Part shown: piece by piece, positions 28,830 through 38,138 of the stretch
Layout: every line of letters begins with the position of its first letter
How positions within the stretch are numbered: position 1 is the stretch's first letter
Source of the DNA: Staphylococcus intermedius NCTC 11048
GTDB lineage: Bacteria; Bacillota; Bacilli; Staphylococcales; Staphylococcaceae
Assembly (NCBI RefSeq): GCF_002902385.1
Contig: NZ_PPQH01000009.1
Coordinates: forward strand, 62,001-126,000
DNA: 64,000 nt
Direction: 5' to 3'
The notes under the pieces: generated by a model
The model's input: the letters and a program-made list of their open reading frames with translations, nothing else
What the model was told of the DNA's origin: nothing
Databases searched by the model: none
Made by a program: the position numbers and the translations under genes

Positions 28830-29510
28830 ATGGATATACTCCTTGTAGAAGATGATAAAACTTTATGTCAACAAATTACCGAAGCATTAGCCAGTTGGGA
28901 TTTTAATGTGATAAAAGTGCACGATTTTGATGCGGTCTTACAAACGTATCTGGACCATCAACCACATATGATATTAATGGATATTACGCTGCCTAAATTT
29001 GACGGCTTTTATTGGACACGACAGATTCGGCAACATTCCAGTGTGCCGATTATATTCATTTCGTCGCGTGATAGCCCAATGGATCAAGTGATGAGTATGG
29101 AAATTGGGGCCGATGATTATGTACAAAAGCCATTTCATATGCCTGTACTCATTGCGAAACTGCAAGCCATTTTTCGACGTGTGTATCAATACAATCAACA
29201 AGAACGTCGCACGATGATATGGCAAGAGGCGGTCGTCGATTGGTCTAAAGGCACAGTGACGAAGCAAGATGATGTGACTTATTTATCCAAAACAGAAATG
29301 TTGATTTTAGAAGTGCTCCTCAAACATAAAAATGAAATTGTTGCCCGAGAAGATTTAATGACAGCACTCTGGGATGACGAAGCGTTTGTCAGTGATAATA
29401 CGTTGACGGTGAATGTGAATCGCTTGCGTAAAAAACTTGCGGCAATGGGCATGCCGTCAGTCATCGAAACTAAAGTTGGAAAGGGATATATTGCGCATGA
29501 TAACGTCTAA
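28830..29510 (+). CDS. graR: Response regulator GraR
   Basis: The 226-residue OmpR/PhoB type regulator has a receiver domain with Asp51 (MILMDITLPKFDG) as phospho-acceptor, acidic D8/D9 and Lys in ADDYVQKPF. The winged-helix DNA-binding domain covers about residues 128-224 (NTLTVNVNRLRKKL). In S. aureus GraR activates vraFG, mprF and the dlt operon for resistance to cationic peptides. The ATG at 28824 overlaps the graX stop, but the one at 28830 is better spaced from AAAGGA and matches the S. aureus N-terminus. It overlaps graS by 14 bases. Confidence 0.95.
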   Translation: MDILLVEDDKTLCQQITEALASWDFNVIKVHDFDAVLQTYLDHQPHMILMDITLPKFDGFYWTRQIRQHSSVPIIFISSRDSPMDQVMSMEIGADDYVQKPFHMPVLIAKLQAIFRRVYQYNQQERRTMIWQEAVVDWSKGTVTKQDDVTYLSKTEMLILEVLLKHKNEIVAREDLMTALWDDEAFVSDNTLTVNVNRLRKKLAAMGMPSVIETKVGKGYIAHDNV

Positions 29511-30519
29511 ATGGTTTTTATATTTCCTGAGAGAACGTAGCGCCTGGATTTTAATGTTTGTCGTTTTTGATGTCATTTTGTTGTGTTTTGGATTTTTAGA
29601 TGATGACATCCCGTATAGTAACTTATGGTATATCATCGGTGTGAAATGGATTGTCAGTTTGTTCTTTTTAATACGTGCATCTATGAAAGAGACGCGTTTT
29701 TATATGCATTTAGAGACTTTTGAAGAGATTGAAGCTTTCCAACAAAATCAACTCGCGGAAACGCCTTTTGAAAAAGTGACACTGATGTATTTAGAGACAA
29801 AGATGACGCAATTACAACAATCAATCGGAGAGCAACAGCACAGAATTGATCTCAATGAACAAAGTATGACGGAATTTATTCACGATATAAAAACTCCTGT
29901 GACGGCGCTTAAACTTTTGATTGAAAAAGAAGGAAATCACATGAGGAAACAACAACTGATGTACGAATGGGCGCGCATCGATTATATGTTAGATCAGCAT
30001 CTATTTTTAGTGCGACTCAATCATCAAGCACATGACATGTATTTTGAAAAAGTGACATTGCGTGGACTTGTTATTGATGAAATACGACAGACGCGTCATA
30101 TCGCGATGCATAAAGGGATGGGCTTTAATGTCGACATTCCCGAAACGACAATGGTGTATACGGATAAACGATGGATGCGGATGGTCATTCGTCAAATTAT
30201 TTCAAATGCGATGAAGTATTCTGAGCAAGCGGATATTGATGTGTTTCAAACAATTGAGGATGAGCATGTCGTATTACATATTCGTGATTATGGGGTAGGT
30301 ATTGCGAAACATGATATGCCACGTATTTTTCAACGTGGTTTTGCAGCTCAAAATGGGCCTGCGATACAAACGTCATCGGGCATGGGACTTTATTTAATTG
30401 AAGCGGTCCGTAAAGCACTTGGCATTCATATCGATGTCACGTCTCAAGTGGGTGAAGGGACAACGGTCTCAATCCGCTTTTCAAAACAAAATGATTATCT
30501 TGCACGCATGTCAAAGTGA
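29497..30519 (+). CDS. graS: Sensor histidine kinase GraS
   Basis: The 340-residue intramembrane-sensing kinase has two membrane segments (residues 13-34 and 43-60) joined by a very short acidic outer loop (DDDIPYS, residues 35-41). In S. aureus this loop senses cationic peptides. The phospho-acceptor is His129 in TEFIHDIKTPVTALK, followed by N, G1 (HIRDYGVGIAKHD) and G2 (SSGMGLYL) boxes. The ATG at 29497 lies inside the end of graR and matches the S. aureus N-terminus; a further upstream start at 29437 is only an open frame. The target is GraR, and VraFG is part of the sensing complex. Confidence 0.95.
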   Translation: MITSKWFLYFLRERSAWILMFVVFDVILLCFGFLDDDIPYSNLWYIIGVKWIVSLFFLIRASMKETRFYMHLETFEEIEAFQQNQLAETPFEKVTLMYLETKMTQLQQSIGEQQHRIDLNEQSMTEFIHDIKTPVTALKLLIEKEGNHMRKQQLMYEWARIDYMLDQHLFLVRLNHQAHDMYFEKVTLRGLVIDEIRQTRHIAMHKGMGFNVDIPETTMVYTDKRWMRMVIRQIISNAMKYSEQADIDVFQTIEDEHVVLHIRDYGVGIAKHDMPRIFQRGFAAQNGPAIQTSSGMGLYLIEAVRKALGIHIDVTSQVGEGTTVSIRFSKQNDYLARMSK

Positions 30520-30552
30520 CAAAACTGTCACATGAGGCATGCGTTTTGTCAC
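30516..30552 (+). repeat. Perfect ten-base inverted repeat between graS and vraF
   Basis: GTGACAAAAC (30516-30525) pairs with GTTTTGTCAC (30543-30552). An internal TGTCAC (30526-30531) can pair instead with GTGACA (30516-30521), so two hairpins exclude each other. The repeat overlaps the graS stop codon. There is no T run after it. Confidence 0.7.
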
Positions 30553-30624
30553 GTGATTCGAACGATTTTATTGTTAATGCGCGATAAAATAACAGTATCA
30601 ATTCAGCGTAAAGGAGTGTTCGAC

Positions 30625-31386
30625 GTGTCTATTTTAAAAGTGAGTCACGTAAGTAAAATATATGGCAATAAAAAGCAATCATTTGAAGCGTTAAAAGATA
30701 TACAATTTACAGTTGATAAAGGGGAATTTGTGGCAATTATGGGGCCTTCAGGTTCTGGTAAAACGACTTTGTTAAATGTGATCAGTTCAATCGATAATGT
30801 AACAAGAGGAACCATTGAAATTAACGGTCAAGATATTACGAGAATGTCTAATAAGCAATTATCCTATTTCAGAAAAAAAGATGTCGGGTTTATTTTCCAA
30901 GACTATAACGTGTTGCATACATTAACTGTTCGAGAAAATATTATGTTGCCACTTTCCATTACAAAACTGAGTCATCAAGAAGCAGAAGCTCGTTATCAAG
31001 AAGTGACAGAGGCATTGGGGATTACTGAAATCGGTAGTAAATACCCTGATGAAATTTCAGGTGGTCAAAAGCAACGTACTGCAGCCGCGCGTGCACTGAT
31101 TAGTAAACCAGCGATTGTATTTGCTGATGAACCGACTGGCGCCCTAGACTCTAAAAGCGCGCAAGACTTGTTAAAACGTTTAGAGACGATTAATCAACAA
31201 ATGGAAACGACGATTGTCATGGTCACACATGATCCCGTTGCGGCGAGTTATGCGAATCGCGTCATTATGTTAAAGGACGGTCAAATTCATACGGAGTTAT
31301 TCCAAGGCGATCAACCTGCCTCACAATTTTATCAGGAAATCATTCACAACCAGAGCGTATTGGGTGGTGTGAAACATGCGTTTTAG
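30625..31386 (+). CDS. vraF: ABC transporter ATPase VraF
   Basis: The 253-residue ATPase is of the BceA/MacB type. Walker [10 protein letters not shown] is near residue 43, signature ISGGQKQR near residue 146, Walker [13 protein letters not shown] near residue 166 and the switch His in MVTHDPVAA. With VraG it senses and resists cationic peptides and signals to GraS. The frame opens at 30532, but a GTG at 30625, with AAAGGAG eight bases before, matches the S. aureus start and is preferred. It overlaps vraG by 11 bases. Confidence 0.94.
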   Translation: MSILKVSHVSKIYGNKKQSFEALKDIQFTVDKGEFVAIMGPSGSGKTTLLNVISSIDNVTRGTIEINGQDITRMSNKQLSYFRKKDVGFIFQDYNVLHTLTVRENIMLPLSITKLSHQEAEARYQEVTEALGITEIGSKYPDEISGGQKQRTAAARALISKPAIVFADEPTGALDSKSAQDLLKRLETINQQMETTIVMVTHDPVAASYANRVIMLKDGQIHTELFQGDQPASQFYQEIIHNQSVLGGVKHAF

Positions 31387-33274
31387 TGCAATTGTCCTCA
31401 AAAACTTCAAACAAAACTTAAGACATTATAGCATTTACTTGTTTTCATTGATGCTCAGTATCGCACTTTATTTTAGTTTTGTAACTTTAAAATATACGGA
31501 TGACATTTCCAGTGCAGAAGACGCAAAATTGTTGAATGCCGGTGCAGGTATTGGAGAAAAGTTCTTATTTGTGATTATTATCATATTTTTGATGTATGCG
31601 AATCGTTTGTTTATTAAACGACGGACGAAAAGTTTTGCGCTATTTCAACTCATCGGTTTATCACGTAAAGATTTGATGCGCATGATGATGTTAGAACAAG
31701 CGGTCATTTTTATTGGAACAACAGTCATAGGATTGATTTTAGGATTATTTGGTTCACGATTATTACTATTAATTGTTAAAAAAACAACGCATATTCCAAT
31801 CGATATTAAAATATTATTCGAACCTAAAGCGTTGACCATTACAATGATATTAATTGTCATATCCTTCATTTTAATTATGGTACAAAGTTTCGTGTTCATT
31901 AAGCGCCGTTCGATTATTCAATTGATGTATGATGTGCAACAAAGTGAAGCCACGCAACCGAATATTACGAAAGCTGATGTGATTTTTGGTTTACTTGGTA
32001 TTGTCATGATTGGTGCGGGTTATTATTTATCAACTATCATGTTAGAGCACATTGAACTCATCGTTGTCTCTGCCCTTTCTATACTCTTTTTAACTGTTGT
32101 GGGGGCATACTTGTTTTTCAGAAGTTCAGTGTCATTAATATTTAAATCGTTAAAAAGAAGTAAACGTGGTTATGTGAATGTGACGGATGTTGTATTTACT
32201 GCGTCGATTATGCACAGAATGAAAAAGAACGCCTTCTCGTTAACTGTCATCGGCATTATTTCGGCGATTACGATTACGTTATTATCTTTTGCGACAATTG
32301 GTAAAGCGAATATTGAGAATAGTGTCAACGGCGAAGCACCGCATGAGTTCACGTATGTAGATGAAACTGATGCGCAAAAGTTTGAAGCGTATTTAAAAGC
32401 GAAAAATATTTCATATGACAAAGTGACACAACATGTGATTCAAGTTCCTATTATCGATGCAAGTCAAGGTTTGCGTAAAGACTATAACCGTATACCTGTT
32501 GTCAGTGATGCAGAAATTAAAGACATTGATGTGAAACCAGGTGAAATGACATTAGTCAATTATTTAAAAGTATCAGAAACTTTCATAGGATTAGATGAAG
32601 GTGTGACATTAGACTTAGGGCGTAAAGAGAAACATGCACCATTGAAAATTACAGAAGCATCTCCATATAACGTGATATCTATTCGAGCAACTTTCGGGTT
32701 ACCAGTTGCAGTGGTCGATAGCAAAGTTTTCAATACACTCAAAGAAACTCAAATTAAAGATGAAAACGATCAACCGATGACACAAGTTGGCTTTGATTTG
32801 AAAAATGAGAAAGATGTTGCGGCGGCTGAAAATGCGAATCTCAAATTCAATAAATTGGTAACACAATCTCGAACATCGTTAGAAAAAGAACAACTGGCAT
32901 TTTCAGGTATGTTTTTGTTCGTGAGTGGTTTCCTAGGTATTGCCTTTTTAATTGCGGCAGGATGTATCATTTACATTAAACAAATGGATGAAAATGAAGA
33001 TGAAATGGCAAACTATCAAATTTTGCGTAAAATGGGATATACGCATCAAGATATGTTTAAAGGTTTAGCATTGAAAATCGCCTTTAACTTTGGATTGCCA
33101 TTGATTATCGGGCTAGGTCATGCTTATTTCGCAGCACGTGCCTTCAATACATTGATGAATGGTGTGAACTTTACACCTGTAATTCTTGCAATGGCGGTAT
33201 ATGCAGTGATTTATTTGATATTTGCAGTACTTGCTTACTACCATTCAAGACGTGCGATTAAATTTTCGATTTAG
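31376..33274 (+). CDS. vraG: ABC transporter permease VraG
   Basis: The 632-residue BceB-type permease has ten membrane segments. One pair at the N-terminus and others around residues 50-260 precede a large extracellular domain (about residues 305-515). The FtsX-like C-terminal domain follows ([22 protein letters not shown], about residues 518-540). In S. aureus the large loop binds peptides and is needed for GraS signalling. The start lies inside vraF, with GGTGGTGTG before it. Gene order graXRS-vraFG is the same as in S. aureus. Confidence 0.94.
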   Translation: MRFSAIVLKNFKQNLRHYSIYLFSLMLSIALYFSFVTLKYTDDISSAEDAKLLNAGAGIGEKFLFVIIIIFLMYANRLFIKRRTKSFALFQLIGLSRKDLMRMMMLEQAVIFIGTTVIGLILGLFGSRLLLLIVKKTTHIPIDIKILFEPKALTITMILIVISFILIMVQSFVFIKRRSIIQLMYDVQQSEATQPNITKADVIFGLLGIVMIGAGYYLSTIMLEHIELIVVSALSILFLTVVGAYLFFRSSVSLIFKSLKRSKRGYVNVTDVVFTASIMHRMKKNAFSLTVIGIISAITITLLSFATIGKANIENSVNGEAPHEFTYVDETDAQKFEAYLKAKNISYDKVTQHVIQVPIIDASQGLRKDYNRIPVVSDAEIKDIDVKPGEMTLVNYLKVSETFIGLDEGVTLDLGRKEKHAPLKITEASPYNVISIRATFGLPVAVVDSKVFNTLKETQIKDENDQPMTQVGFDLKNEKDVAAAENANLKFNKLVTQSRTSLEKEQLAFSGMFLFVSGFLGIAFLIAAGCIIYIKQMDENEDEMANYQILRKMGYTHQDMFKGLALKIAFNFGLPLIIGLGHAYFAARAFNTLMNGVNFTPVILAMAVYAVIYLIFAVLAYYHSRRAIKFSI

Positions 33275-33285
33275 CAATATGAAAG

Positions 33286-33342
33286 GGGATAGGAAGAGCA
33301 TGTTCAGGTAGTATCAGAAGCACATCCTTATCCCATCTTTTT
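33286..33342 (+). terminator. Terminator after vraG
   Basis: GGGATAGGA (33286-33294) pairs with TCCTTATCCC (33325-33334) with one bulge, followed by ATCTTTTTAT. Confidence 0.75.
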
Positions 33343-33354
33343 ATCGTTGAGGGA

Positions 33355-33389
33355 CCCTCGTTATTTTTGCAGATAACGGGGGCTTATTT
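33355..33389 (+). terminator. Second hairpin with T tail after vraG
   Basis: CCCTCGTTAT (33355-33364) pairs, with G-U pairs, with ATAACGGGGG (33373-33382), followed by CTTATTTTTG. It could be a back-up terminator or the end of a short RNA. Confidence 0.6.
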
Positions 33390-34022
33390 TTGTTTGTGGG
33401 GATTCATTACTGCTATGATGATGGACCTCATGTTTTAACAAGCTGAAAGTCAAAATTTAATGGGTTGTAGGCTCTGTTTTAATGTTTGAATCATGTACTG
33501 CATTTTGAAGCAATATTGAACACGATAAGGGTACGTTTGTTAGACCCTATATCATATAGGTACAACAAGCATAGGAGCAATCTTTACAATACATATGTAG
33601 AAAGGCAGCAATAGGATTATGATCTTTTGAAATTGAGCATCTAAAATTTCTCTATATCGACAACAATGATAAGTTTTTATTATCATGTTAAAATATATAA
33701 ATGGGTCAAATAATGCGAATAAAAAGCTTAAAACAATTTTCTCATAGTTTAATAACTTTACAAAAACGACATATTTATGGCAATTCAAACAAAAAAAGTT
33801 ACGAAATACTCTGTAGGTTGTCATTTCAGACTTGTCAAAAAATGTAACCCATGTCTGATTTCAAAGCTTCACAAAATAAAATGTTAAGGTTTTGTAAATT
33901 TAATTGTAGCTTCTTTAAATATGTGCTATTTTCGAATAGGATTATGAAAAAATGTGAAAACTTTGGCTACCAATAAATTTGAAAGTTAAAAAGGTGATGT
34001 TGCCTGCACGTTATATTTTGAG

Positions 34023-34039
34023 TTAACAAAGGATTAACA
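34023..34039 (+). promoter_or_regulatory. Pho box upstream of the phosphate transport genes
   Basis: TTAACA (34023-34028) and TTAACA (34034-34039) are perfect direct repeats spaced five bases apart, an 11-base period. This is the PhoP binding pattern in Firmicutes (TTAACA-like repeats). It lies about 70 bases before the DUF47 gene, which with pit is expected to be induced when phosphate is low. Confidence 0.72.
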
Positions 34040-34110
34040 ATATTTTATAATTAAAGTAACATAACTTTTACAATAGTGATTTAGGTAATCGCTGAATGGA
34101 GGATTTTAAC

Positions 34111-34728
34111 ATGATTAGGAAGAAAAAGGATAAGTTCATGGAGCGTCTAGAGGATATGATTTTCAATTTAGACCGAGCTGCAATTGAATTCGGTAAAATG
34201 GATTTCAATACACATTTAGATTTGCGAGCTTATGCTGACAACGTGAAGACGTATGAGTCACATGGTGATGAATTGATGCATCAAGTGATTACAGACCTCA
34301 ATCAAACATTTATTACACCAATCGAACGTGAAGACATTATGTCATTGTGTAATGCGATTGATGACGTCTTAGATGCGATGGAAGAAACGTCCGCTATGTT
34401 TGAAATGTACTCAATAGAATATACAGATGAATATATGTTAGAGTTTGTAGATAATATTCAAAAAGCAATTGGGGAAATGAAATTAGCAATTGGCTTAATG
34501 ACAGAGAAAAAGCTTTCACATATGCGTGTGCATTCAATTAATATTAAAGAATATGAAACAAATTGTGATGGTATTTTACGTCAATCCATTAAGCATATCT
34601 TTAATAGTGAAACAGACCCTGTCACTTTAATTAAGATCAAAGACATTTATGAAAGTTTGGAAAATATTGCTGACCGCTGCCAAGCTGTTGCGAATAATTT
34701 TGAAACAATCATAATGAAAAATAGCTAA
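34111..34728 (+). CDS. DUF47 (PhoU-like) Pit accessory protein
   Basis: The 205-residue all-helical protein belongs to the DUF47 family related to PhoU. Such proteins are encoded next to PiT phosphate transporters and modulate their activity. Conserved acidic patches EDIMSLCNAIDDVLDAMEE (near residue 80) and ESLENIADRCQAVAN (near residue 185) may bind metal ions as in PhoU. The frame opens at 34096, but the ATG at 34111 follows GGAGG at seven bases. The pit gene starts 14 bases later, so they form one operon behind a Pho box. Confidence 0.92.
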   Translation: MIRKKKDKFMERLEDMIFNLDRAAIEFGKMDFNTHLDLRAYADNVKTYESHGDELMHQVITDLNQTFITPIEREDIMSLCNAIDDVLDAMEETSAMFEMYSIEYTDEYMLEFVDNIQKAIGEMKLAIGLMTEKKLSHMRVHSINIKEYETNCDGILRQSIKHIFNSETDPVTLIKIKDIYESLENIADRCQAVANNFETIIMKNS

Positions 34729-34742
34729 GGGAGTCCTCATTT

Positions 34743-35744
34743 ATGGAGTTTTTGTTGCTTATTACAGTAGCTATCATTATCTTTTCGTTATTATTTGATT
34801 TTATTAACGGATTTCACGATACAGCGAATGCCGTAGCGACAGCAGTATCGACACGTGCTTTAACGCCAAGACAAGCCATTTTCTTAGCGGCTATTATGAA
34901 CTTCGTTGGTGCTTTGACCTTTACGGGTGTGGCTTCAACAATTACAAAAGAGATTGTGGACCCATTTACATTAGATAACGGATTAGTCGTTGTATTGTCC
35001 GCGATCTTAGCAGCCATTGTGTGGAATTTAGTGACTTGGTATTACGGTATACCGAGTTCGTCTTCACATGCGTTAATTGGAGCGATTGCAGGTGCGGCCA
35101 TTGCTTCTGCAGGATCAATTAATGTATTACACTTTCAAGGGTTTACAAAAATCGTCCTTGTGTTAATTTTGTCACCAGTGATTGCGTTTATTGTAGGTTT
35201 TGTAATGTATACGATTGTTAAACGTGTGTTCAAAAATGCAAACTTAACACGTGCGAATCGTAACTTCCGATTTTTCCAAATCTTCACTGCGTCGTTACAG
35301 TCGTTTTCACACGGGACGAATGATGCGCAAAAATCAATGGGTATCATTACAATGGCATTAATCGTTGCGAATATGCAAACAAGTGTCGAACCTGCATTGT
35401 GGGTAAAAGTTTCCTGTGCTGCAGCAATGGGCTTAGGTACAGCAGTTGGTGGTTGGAAAATTATTAAAACTGTTGGTGGTAATATCATGAAAATCCGTCC
35501 AGCGAATGGGGCGTCAGCAGATTTAGCATCAGCGTTAACGATCTTTGTCGCATCATCGTTACATTTTCCATTATCGACAACACACGTCGTTTCATCTTCA
35601 ATTCTAGGTGTGGGCTCATCGAATAGAATTAAAGGTGTACATTGGAATACAGCGAAACGTATGATTGTGACATGGGTGATTACATTACCTATTTCTGCAC
35701 TGCTTGCAAGTGTGTTTTACTTCATTTTAAATTTATTCCTATAA
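34743..35744 (+). CDS. pit: Low-affinity inorganic phosphate transporter (PiT family)
   Basis: The 333-residue membrane protein is a PiT (PHO4) family phosphate:cation symporter. The two inverted family signatures are FINGFHDTANAVATAVSTRAL near residue 21 and FSHGTNDAQKSMGI near residue 185, and GIPSSSSHALIGAIAGAAIA and PLSTTHVVSSSILGVGS are also present. It has about nine or ten membrane segments. It is co-transcribed with the DUF47 gene and is followed by a terminator. In S. aureus this transporter is known as PitA. Confidence 0.95.
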   Translation: MEFLLLITVAIIIFSLLFDFINGFHDTANAVATAVSTRALTPRQAIFLAAIMNFVGALTFTGVASTITKEIVDPFTLDNGLVVVLSAILAAIVWNLVTWYYGIPSSSSHALIGAIAGAAIASAGSINVLHFQGFTKIVLVLILSPVIAFIVGFVMYTIVKRVFKNANLTRANRNFRFFQIFTASLQSFSHGTNDAQKSMGIITMALIVANMQTSVEPALWVKVSCAAAMGLGTAVGGWKIIKTVGGNIMKIRPANGASADLASALTIFVASSLHFPLSTTHVVSSSILGVGSSNRIKGVHWNTAKRMIVTWVITLPISALLASVFYFILNLFL

Positions 35745-35763
35745 GGATGAATGAGATATTAAC

Positions 35764-35796
35764 AAGGAGCTGAGATATAAGTCTTGGCTCCTTTTT
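35764..35796 (+). terminator. Terminator after pit
   Basis: AAGGAGC (35764-35770) pairs with GCTCCTT (35787-35793), followed by TTT. The stem sequence resembles that of the sbn terminator at 3225. Confidence 0.8.
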
Positions 35797-35995
35797 GATT
35801 TCAGTAGATTTTGAAGGTGGAGAGAGGGGATGGTGTCAATATGAAGATATTATTATAACAGAAAACGTATTGACCTTCACTTTGAATTTTCACTCACATT
35901 CAATAAAGAAGGGACGAATTGTTAAAAACGTGAAGAAAGGCTGGGTAGTGAGAAGTCAAGCGCTTGAAAAATATGAAGCACTGTTTAAGTCATAG
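35797..35995 (+). pseudogene. Possible remnant of a small gene
   Basis: An open frame of about 65 codons reads as a plausible small soluble protein (FEGGERGWCQYEDIIITENV, then VKNVKKGWVVRSQALEKYE). It begins in the T tail of the pit terminator, has no ATG, only a TTG, and no ribosome site. The residue mix looks like real coding sequence, so I suggest a gene that lost its 5' end, but this is weakly supported. I recognise no family. Confidence 0.35.
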
Positions 35996-36094
35996 TCAAC
36001 GCATCCTTCGTCTTTATAAATCAAGTCGCTCATCTATTTTGATGAATCGAGAATACGCAAGGGTTCCGTTACATTTTTATTGGAAGGCAAAAAA

Positions 36095-36133
36095 AGATTA
36101 ACTAATGATGTTCGTAAACACCATAGTTAATCT
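36095..36133 (-). terminator. Terminator of the LysM-CHAP gene
   Basis: AGATTAACTA (36095-36104) pairs with TAGTTAATCT (36124-36133). On the minus strand a run of seven T follows. It lies 17 bases beyond the stop. Confidence 0.88.
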
Positions 36134-36149
36134 CTCTTGTCTCACTATA

Positions 36150-36971
36150 TTAATGAATATAATTGTATGATGAAGCAATTGATGCTGGAATTGTACGATA
36201 ATCTTGTTGTCCTGGTGGTGTATTGTAGTTCATTTCTGAAATTAAAATGCTACCATCACTGTTGACACGTTCGACAAAAGCAACGTGACCCACTGGACCT
36301 TCATAGTTTTGCATGATTGAACCTACTGTTGGATTATGGTCTACTGTATAACCATCTGCTGCGGCATTCGCTGCCCAATGATCAGCATTCCACCAATACG
36401 TACTAATCGGTTGACCGATTTGTGCACGGCGATCAAACACATAGTATGTACATTGCCCCCAATCATATAGGTTTTGGTGGCTGAATGTTGGTGTGTTGTA
36501 TTGACCACTTGTTGCGATACTGCCTGTTCCACCGGCACCACCTGTTGCTTTATAACTGCTTGTCCCACCTGGGATTTGAAGTTGTTGGTTAGGATGGATT
36601 AAGTAGCTAGATAATCCGTTCACACGCATTAATTCTTGAACTGACACACCGTATTTTGTGGCAATAATATTTAAAGATTCGCCAGCTTGTACAGTGTATG
36701 TACCTCCAATTTGTTGAGGCACAGTAGCTGAAGATTGTGTACCACTACCGCCACCTATAGATAAAACTTGGCCAGGGAAGACCATGTTGTTTTGTAATTG
36801 ATTAGATTGCTTAAGTGCATCCACTGTTGTTCCATATTGTTGTGCGATGGACCAAAGTGAGTCACCAGCTTGGACTGTGTATTGCGTTGACGCGTCGGCA
36901 TCTTGATGATTGAGCATAGCGACGGCTGCCGCACCTGAAGTCAACGTACATGCGAATGCGAGTTTTTTCAA
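36150..36971 (-). CDS. Secreted LysM-CHAP peptidoglycan hydrolase (SsaA/Sle1-like)
   Basis: The 273-residue protein has a signal peptide (residues 1-27, basic KK then ACTLTSGAAAVAML, likely cleaved before DADAS). Two LysM repeats follow (YTVQAGDSLWSIAQQYG, residues 31-72; YTVQAGESLNIIATKYG, residues 91-132), then a low-complexity Gly/Ser/Thr linker and a C-terminal CHAP amidase/endopeptidase domain. The catalytic Cys is in WGQCTYYVFDRR and the His in GPVGHVAFVERV. Such proteins bind and cut peptidoglycan at the cell surface during division. A strong terminator lies downstream. The gene is single and divergent from the Bax inhibitor-like gene. Confidence 0.93.
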   Translation of the reverse strand: MKKLAFACTLTSGAAAVAMLNHQDADASTQYTVQAGDSLWSIAQQYGTTVDALKQSNQLQNNMVFPGQVLSIGGGSGTQSSATVPQQIGGTYTVQAGESLNIIATKYGVSVQELMRVNGLSSYLIHPNQQLQIPGGTSSYKATGGAGGTGSIATSGQYNTPTFSHQNLYDWGQCTYYVFDRRAQIGQPISTYWWNADHWAANAAADGYTVDHNPTVGSIMQNYEGPVGHVAFVERVNSDGSILISEMNYNTPPGQQDYRTIPASIASSYNYIH

Positions 36972-37311
36972 TGTATTGCCTCCTTAGTTACACGAATGAT
37001 ATGATGTGCTGAGCAATGAATAACGAAATGTGTAATTTGATTATTAATTCAATCATTATGATAACAAAAATATTGGAACATAGGGGAGATGTTACGAATC
37101 TGTAATGTTGTAAAAAATATTGTTTTGCTATCAAGTGGGACTTGAATGTTGTCACAATCCAATTTATAGAAAATTTGGTTTGTGAGTCTTATGAGATAAT
37201 TAAAGTTTTTGTAATATAAATGTATCGTATATTGATGTTTATCGTATATCGTTTCAGAATTTGAATATCCTTTGACATATCGTAAAATAGAATGAAAGGA
37301 GGCAAAATGAG
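36972..37311. other. Divergent intergenic region of the LysM-CHAP gene
   Basis: About 340 AT-rich bases serve as upstream region for both flanking genes. I looked for a WalR site (TGTWAH-N5-TGTWAH) and found only half sites. Confidence 0.5.
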
Positions 37312-37932
37312 ATGACAACACGGTATCAATCCCGCTCTGCTTATAGTAAAGTCTGGTTATTTTTTATGTATTATTGGCTGATTTTTGGGATTTCAACATA
37401 TTTTGGACAATTTTTACCAATAGCTTGGCGACAACCACTATCTATCGGATTGCTCGTCTTAATCTTAGCTTCTATGGTGCTTCAACGTGTGCGCTTTAGT
37501 GGCCCGATTATTTCTCACATCTATACAATTGTCGTTGGATTATTATCTTATGCAACATTCATGTATACATTACAAGATCTAGGCGCAACTTTATTTTTCA
37601 ATATGGTCATTTTAGCCGTATCCGGATTTGTAGCTTTTGGTATCCTCGGCTATTTTTGGATTGAAGATGCATCGAGCTTAGGAAAATATTTATTCGTTAC
37701 ATTAATCGCGCTCATATTAGCGAGTCTTGTCGGTTGGTGGATTCACAGTCCAATCTATTTCACGATTATTGCTGTTGTAGGGTTATTACTATTTTTATTG
37801 TATACACTTTATGACTTCAATCGCATGAAACGAGGTCAGTTTTCACCACGAGAATTAGGCTTTAATTTATTTTTAAACCTTTTCCACATTATTCGATATG
37901 TGTTAGAATTAGCTCGTATAGTGAGACGCTAA
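37312..37932 (+). CDS. Bax inhibitor-1/YccA-like membrane protein
   Basis: The 206-residue protein has about seven hydrophobic segments and fits the BI-1 (TMBIM, UPF0005) family: the WIEDASSLGKYLFVTLIALILASLVGWW region near residue 115-142 (abridged) and the end LYTLYDFNRMKRGQ resemble the family's closing acidic segment. BI-1 bacterial members form calcium-leak channels in vitro, but a physiological role is not known. AAAGGAGG precedes the ATG at nine bases. It is followed by a TPP riboswitch and may be monocistronic. Confidence 0.75.
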   Translation: MTTRYQSRSAYSKVWLFFMYYWLIFGISTYFGQFLPIAWRQPLSIGLLVLILASMVLQRVRFSGPIISHIYTIVVGLLSYATFMYTLQDLGATLFFNMVILAVSGFVAFGILGYFWIEDASSLGKYLFVTLIALILASLVGWWIHSPIYFTIIAVVGLLLFLLYTLYDFNRMKRGQFSPRELGFNLFLNLFHIIRYVLELARIVRR

Positions 37933-37955
37933 AATAATTGAATATTTGAAACAAT

Positions 37956-38047
37956 CCACTGGAAGTGCCGTTGATAATGGCTGAGATTGAAATGATGATT
38001 TCAAAATTCCTGAACCTGATCCAGTTCGTACTGGCGTAGGAAAGTGG
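37956..38047 (+). ncRNA. TPP riboswitch (THI element)
   Basis: The conserved THI box is clear. CCACT (37956-37960) and AGTGG (38043-38047) close P1, GGCTGAGAT (37979-37987) is the pyrimidine-sensor core, and CCTGAACCTGATCCAGTT (37999-38016) with ACTGGCGTAGGAAAG forms the pyrophosphate side. It lies before the thiazole genes and should lower their expression when thiamine pyrophosphate is plentiful. Confidence 0.95.
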
Positions 38048-38068
38048 CTGTATTCGTGTCAAATGAGG

Positions 38069-38107
38069 CTACTTTTCTGTTGTATTTAACAGGGGAGTAG
38101 TTTTTTT
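38069..38107 (+). terminator. Expression-platform terminator of the TPP riboswitch
   Basis: A 13-base stem, CTACTTTTCTGTT (38069-38081) with AACAGGGGAGTAG (38088-38100), including three G-U pairs, is followed by seven T. It lies between the aptamer and tenI, so the switch likely works by transcription termination. Confidence 0.92.
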
Positions 38108-38138
38108 ATTATAAGCATTGTGGGAGGTGAGAAGGGCG

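Larger units (their letters stand above)
33275..34110. other. Long intergenic region between vraG and the DUF47-pit pair
   Basis: Over 800 bases. The first 120 hold two terminator hairpins, and the end holds a Pho box. Between about 33400 and 34000 I see AT-rich sequence with no supported gene; a 90-codon frame on the minus strand (33552-33824) has no ribosome site and an odd composition. The size leaves room for a small RNA. Confidence 0.5.

Noticed and set aside
33552-33824. 90-codon open frame on the minus strand
   Set aside because: It has no ribosome site, low-complexity AT-driven residues, and lies in a non-coding gap with no gene context.
36972-37311. Possible WalR box upstream of the LysM-CHAP gene
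   Set aside because: Only half sites or wrongly spaced copies (TGTAAT two bases from TGTAAA) were found; the family is often WalR controlled, but the site is not shown by this sequence.
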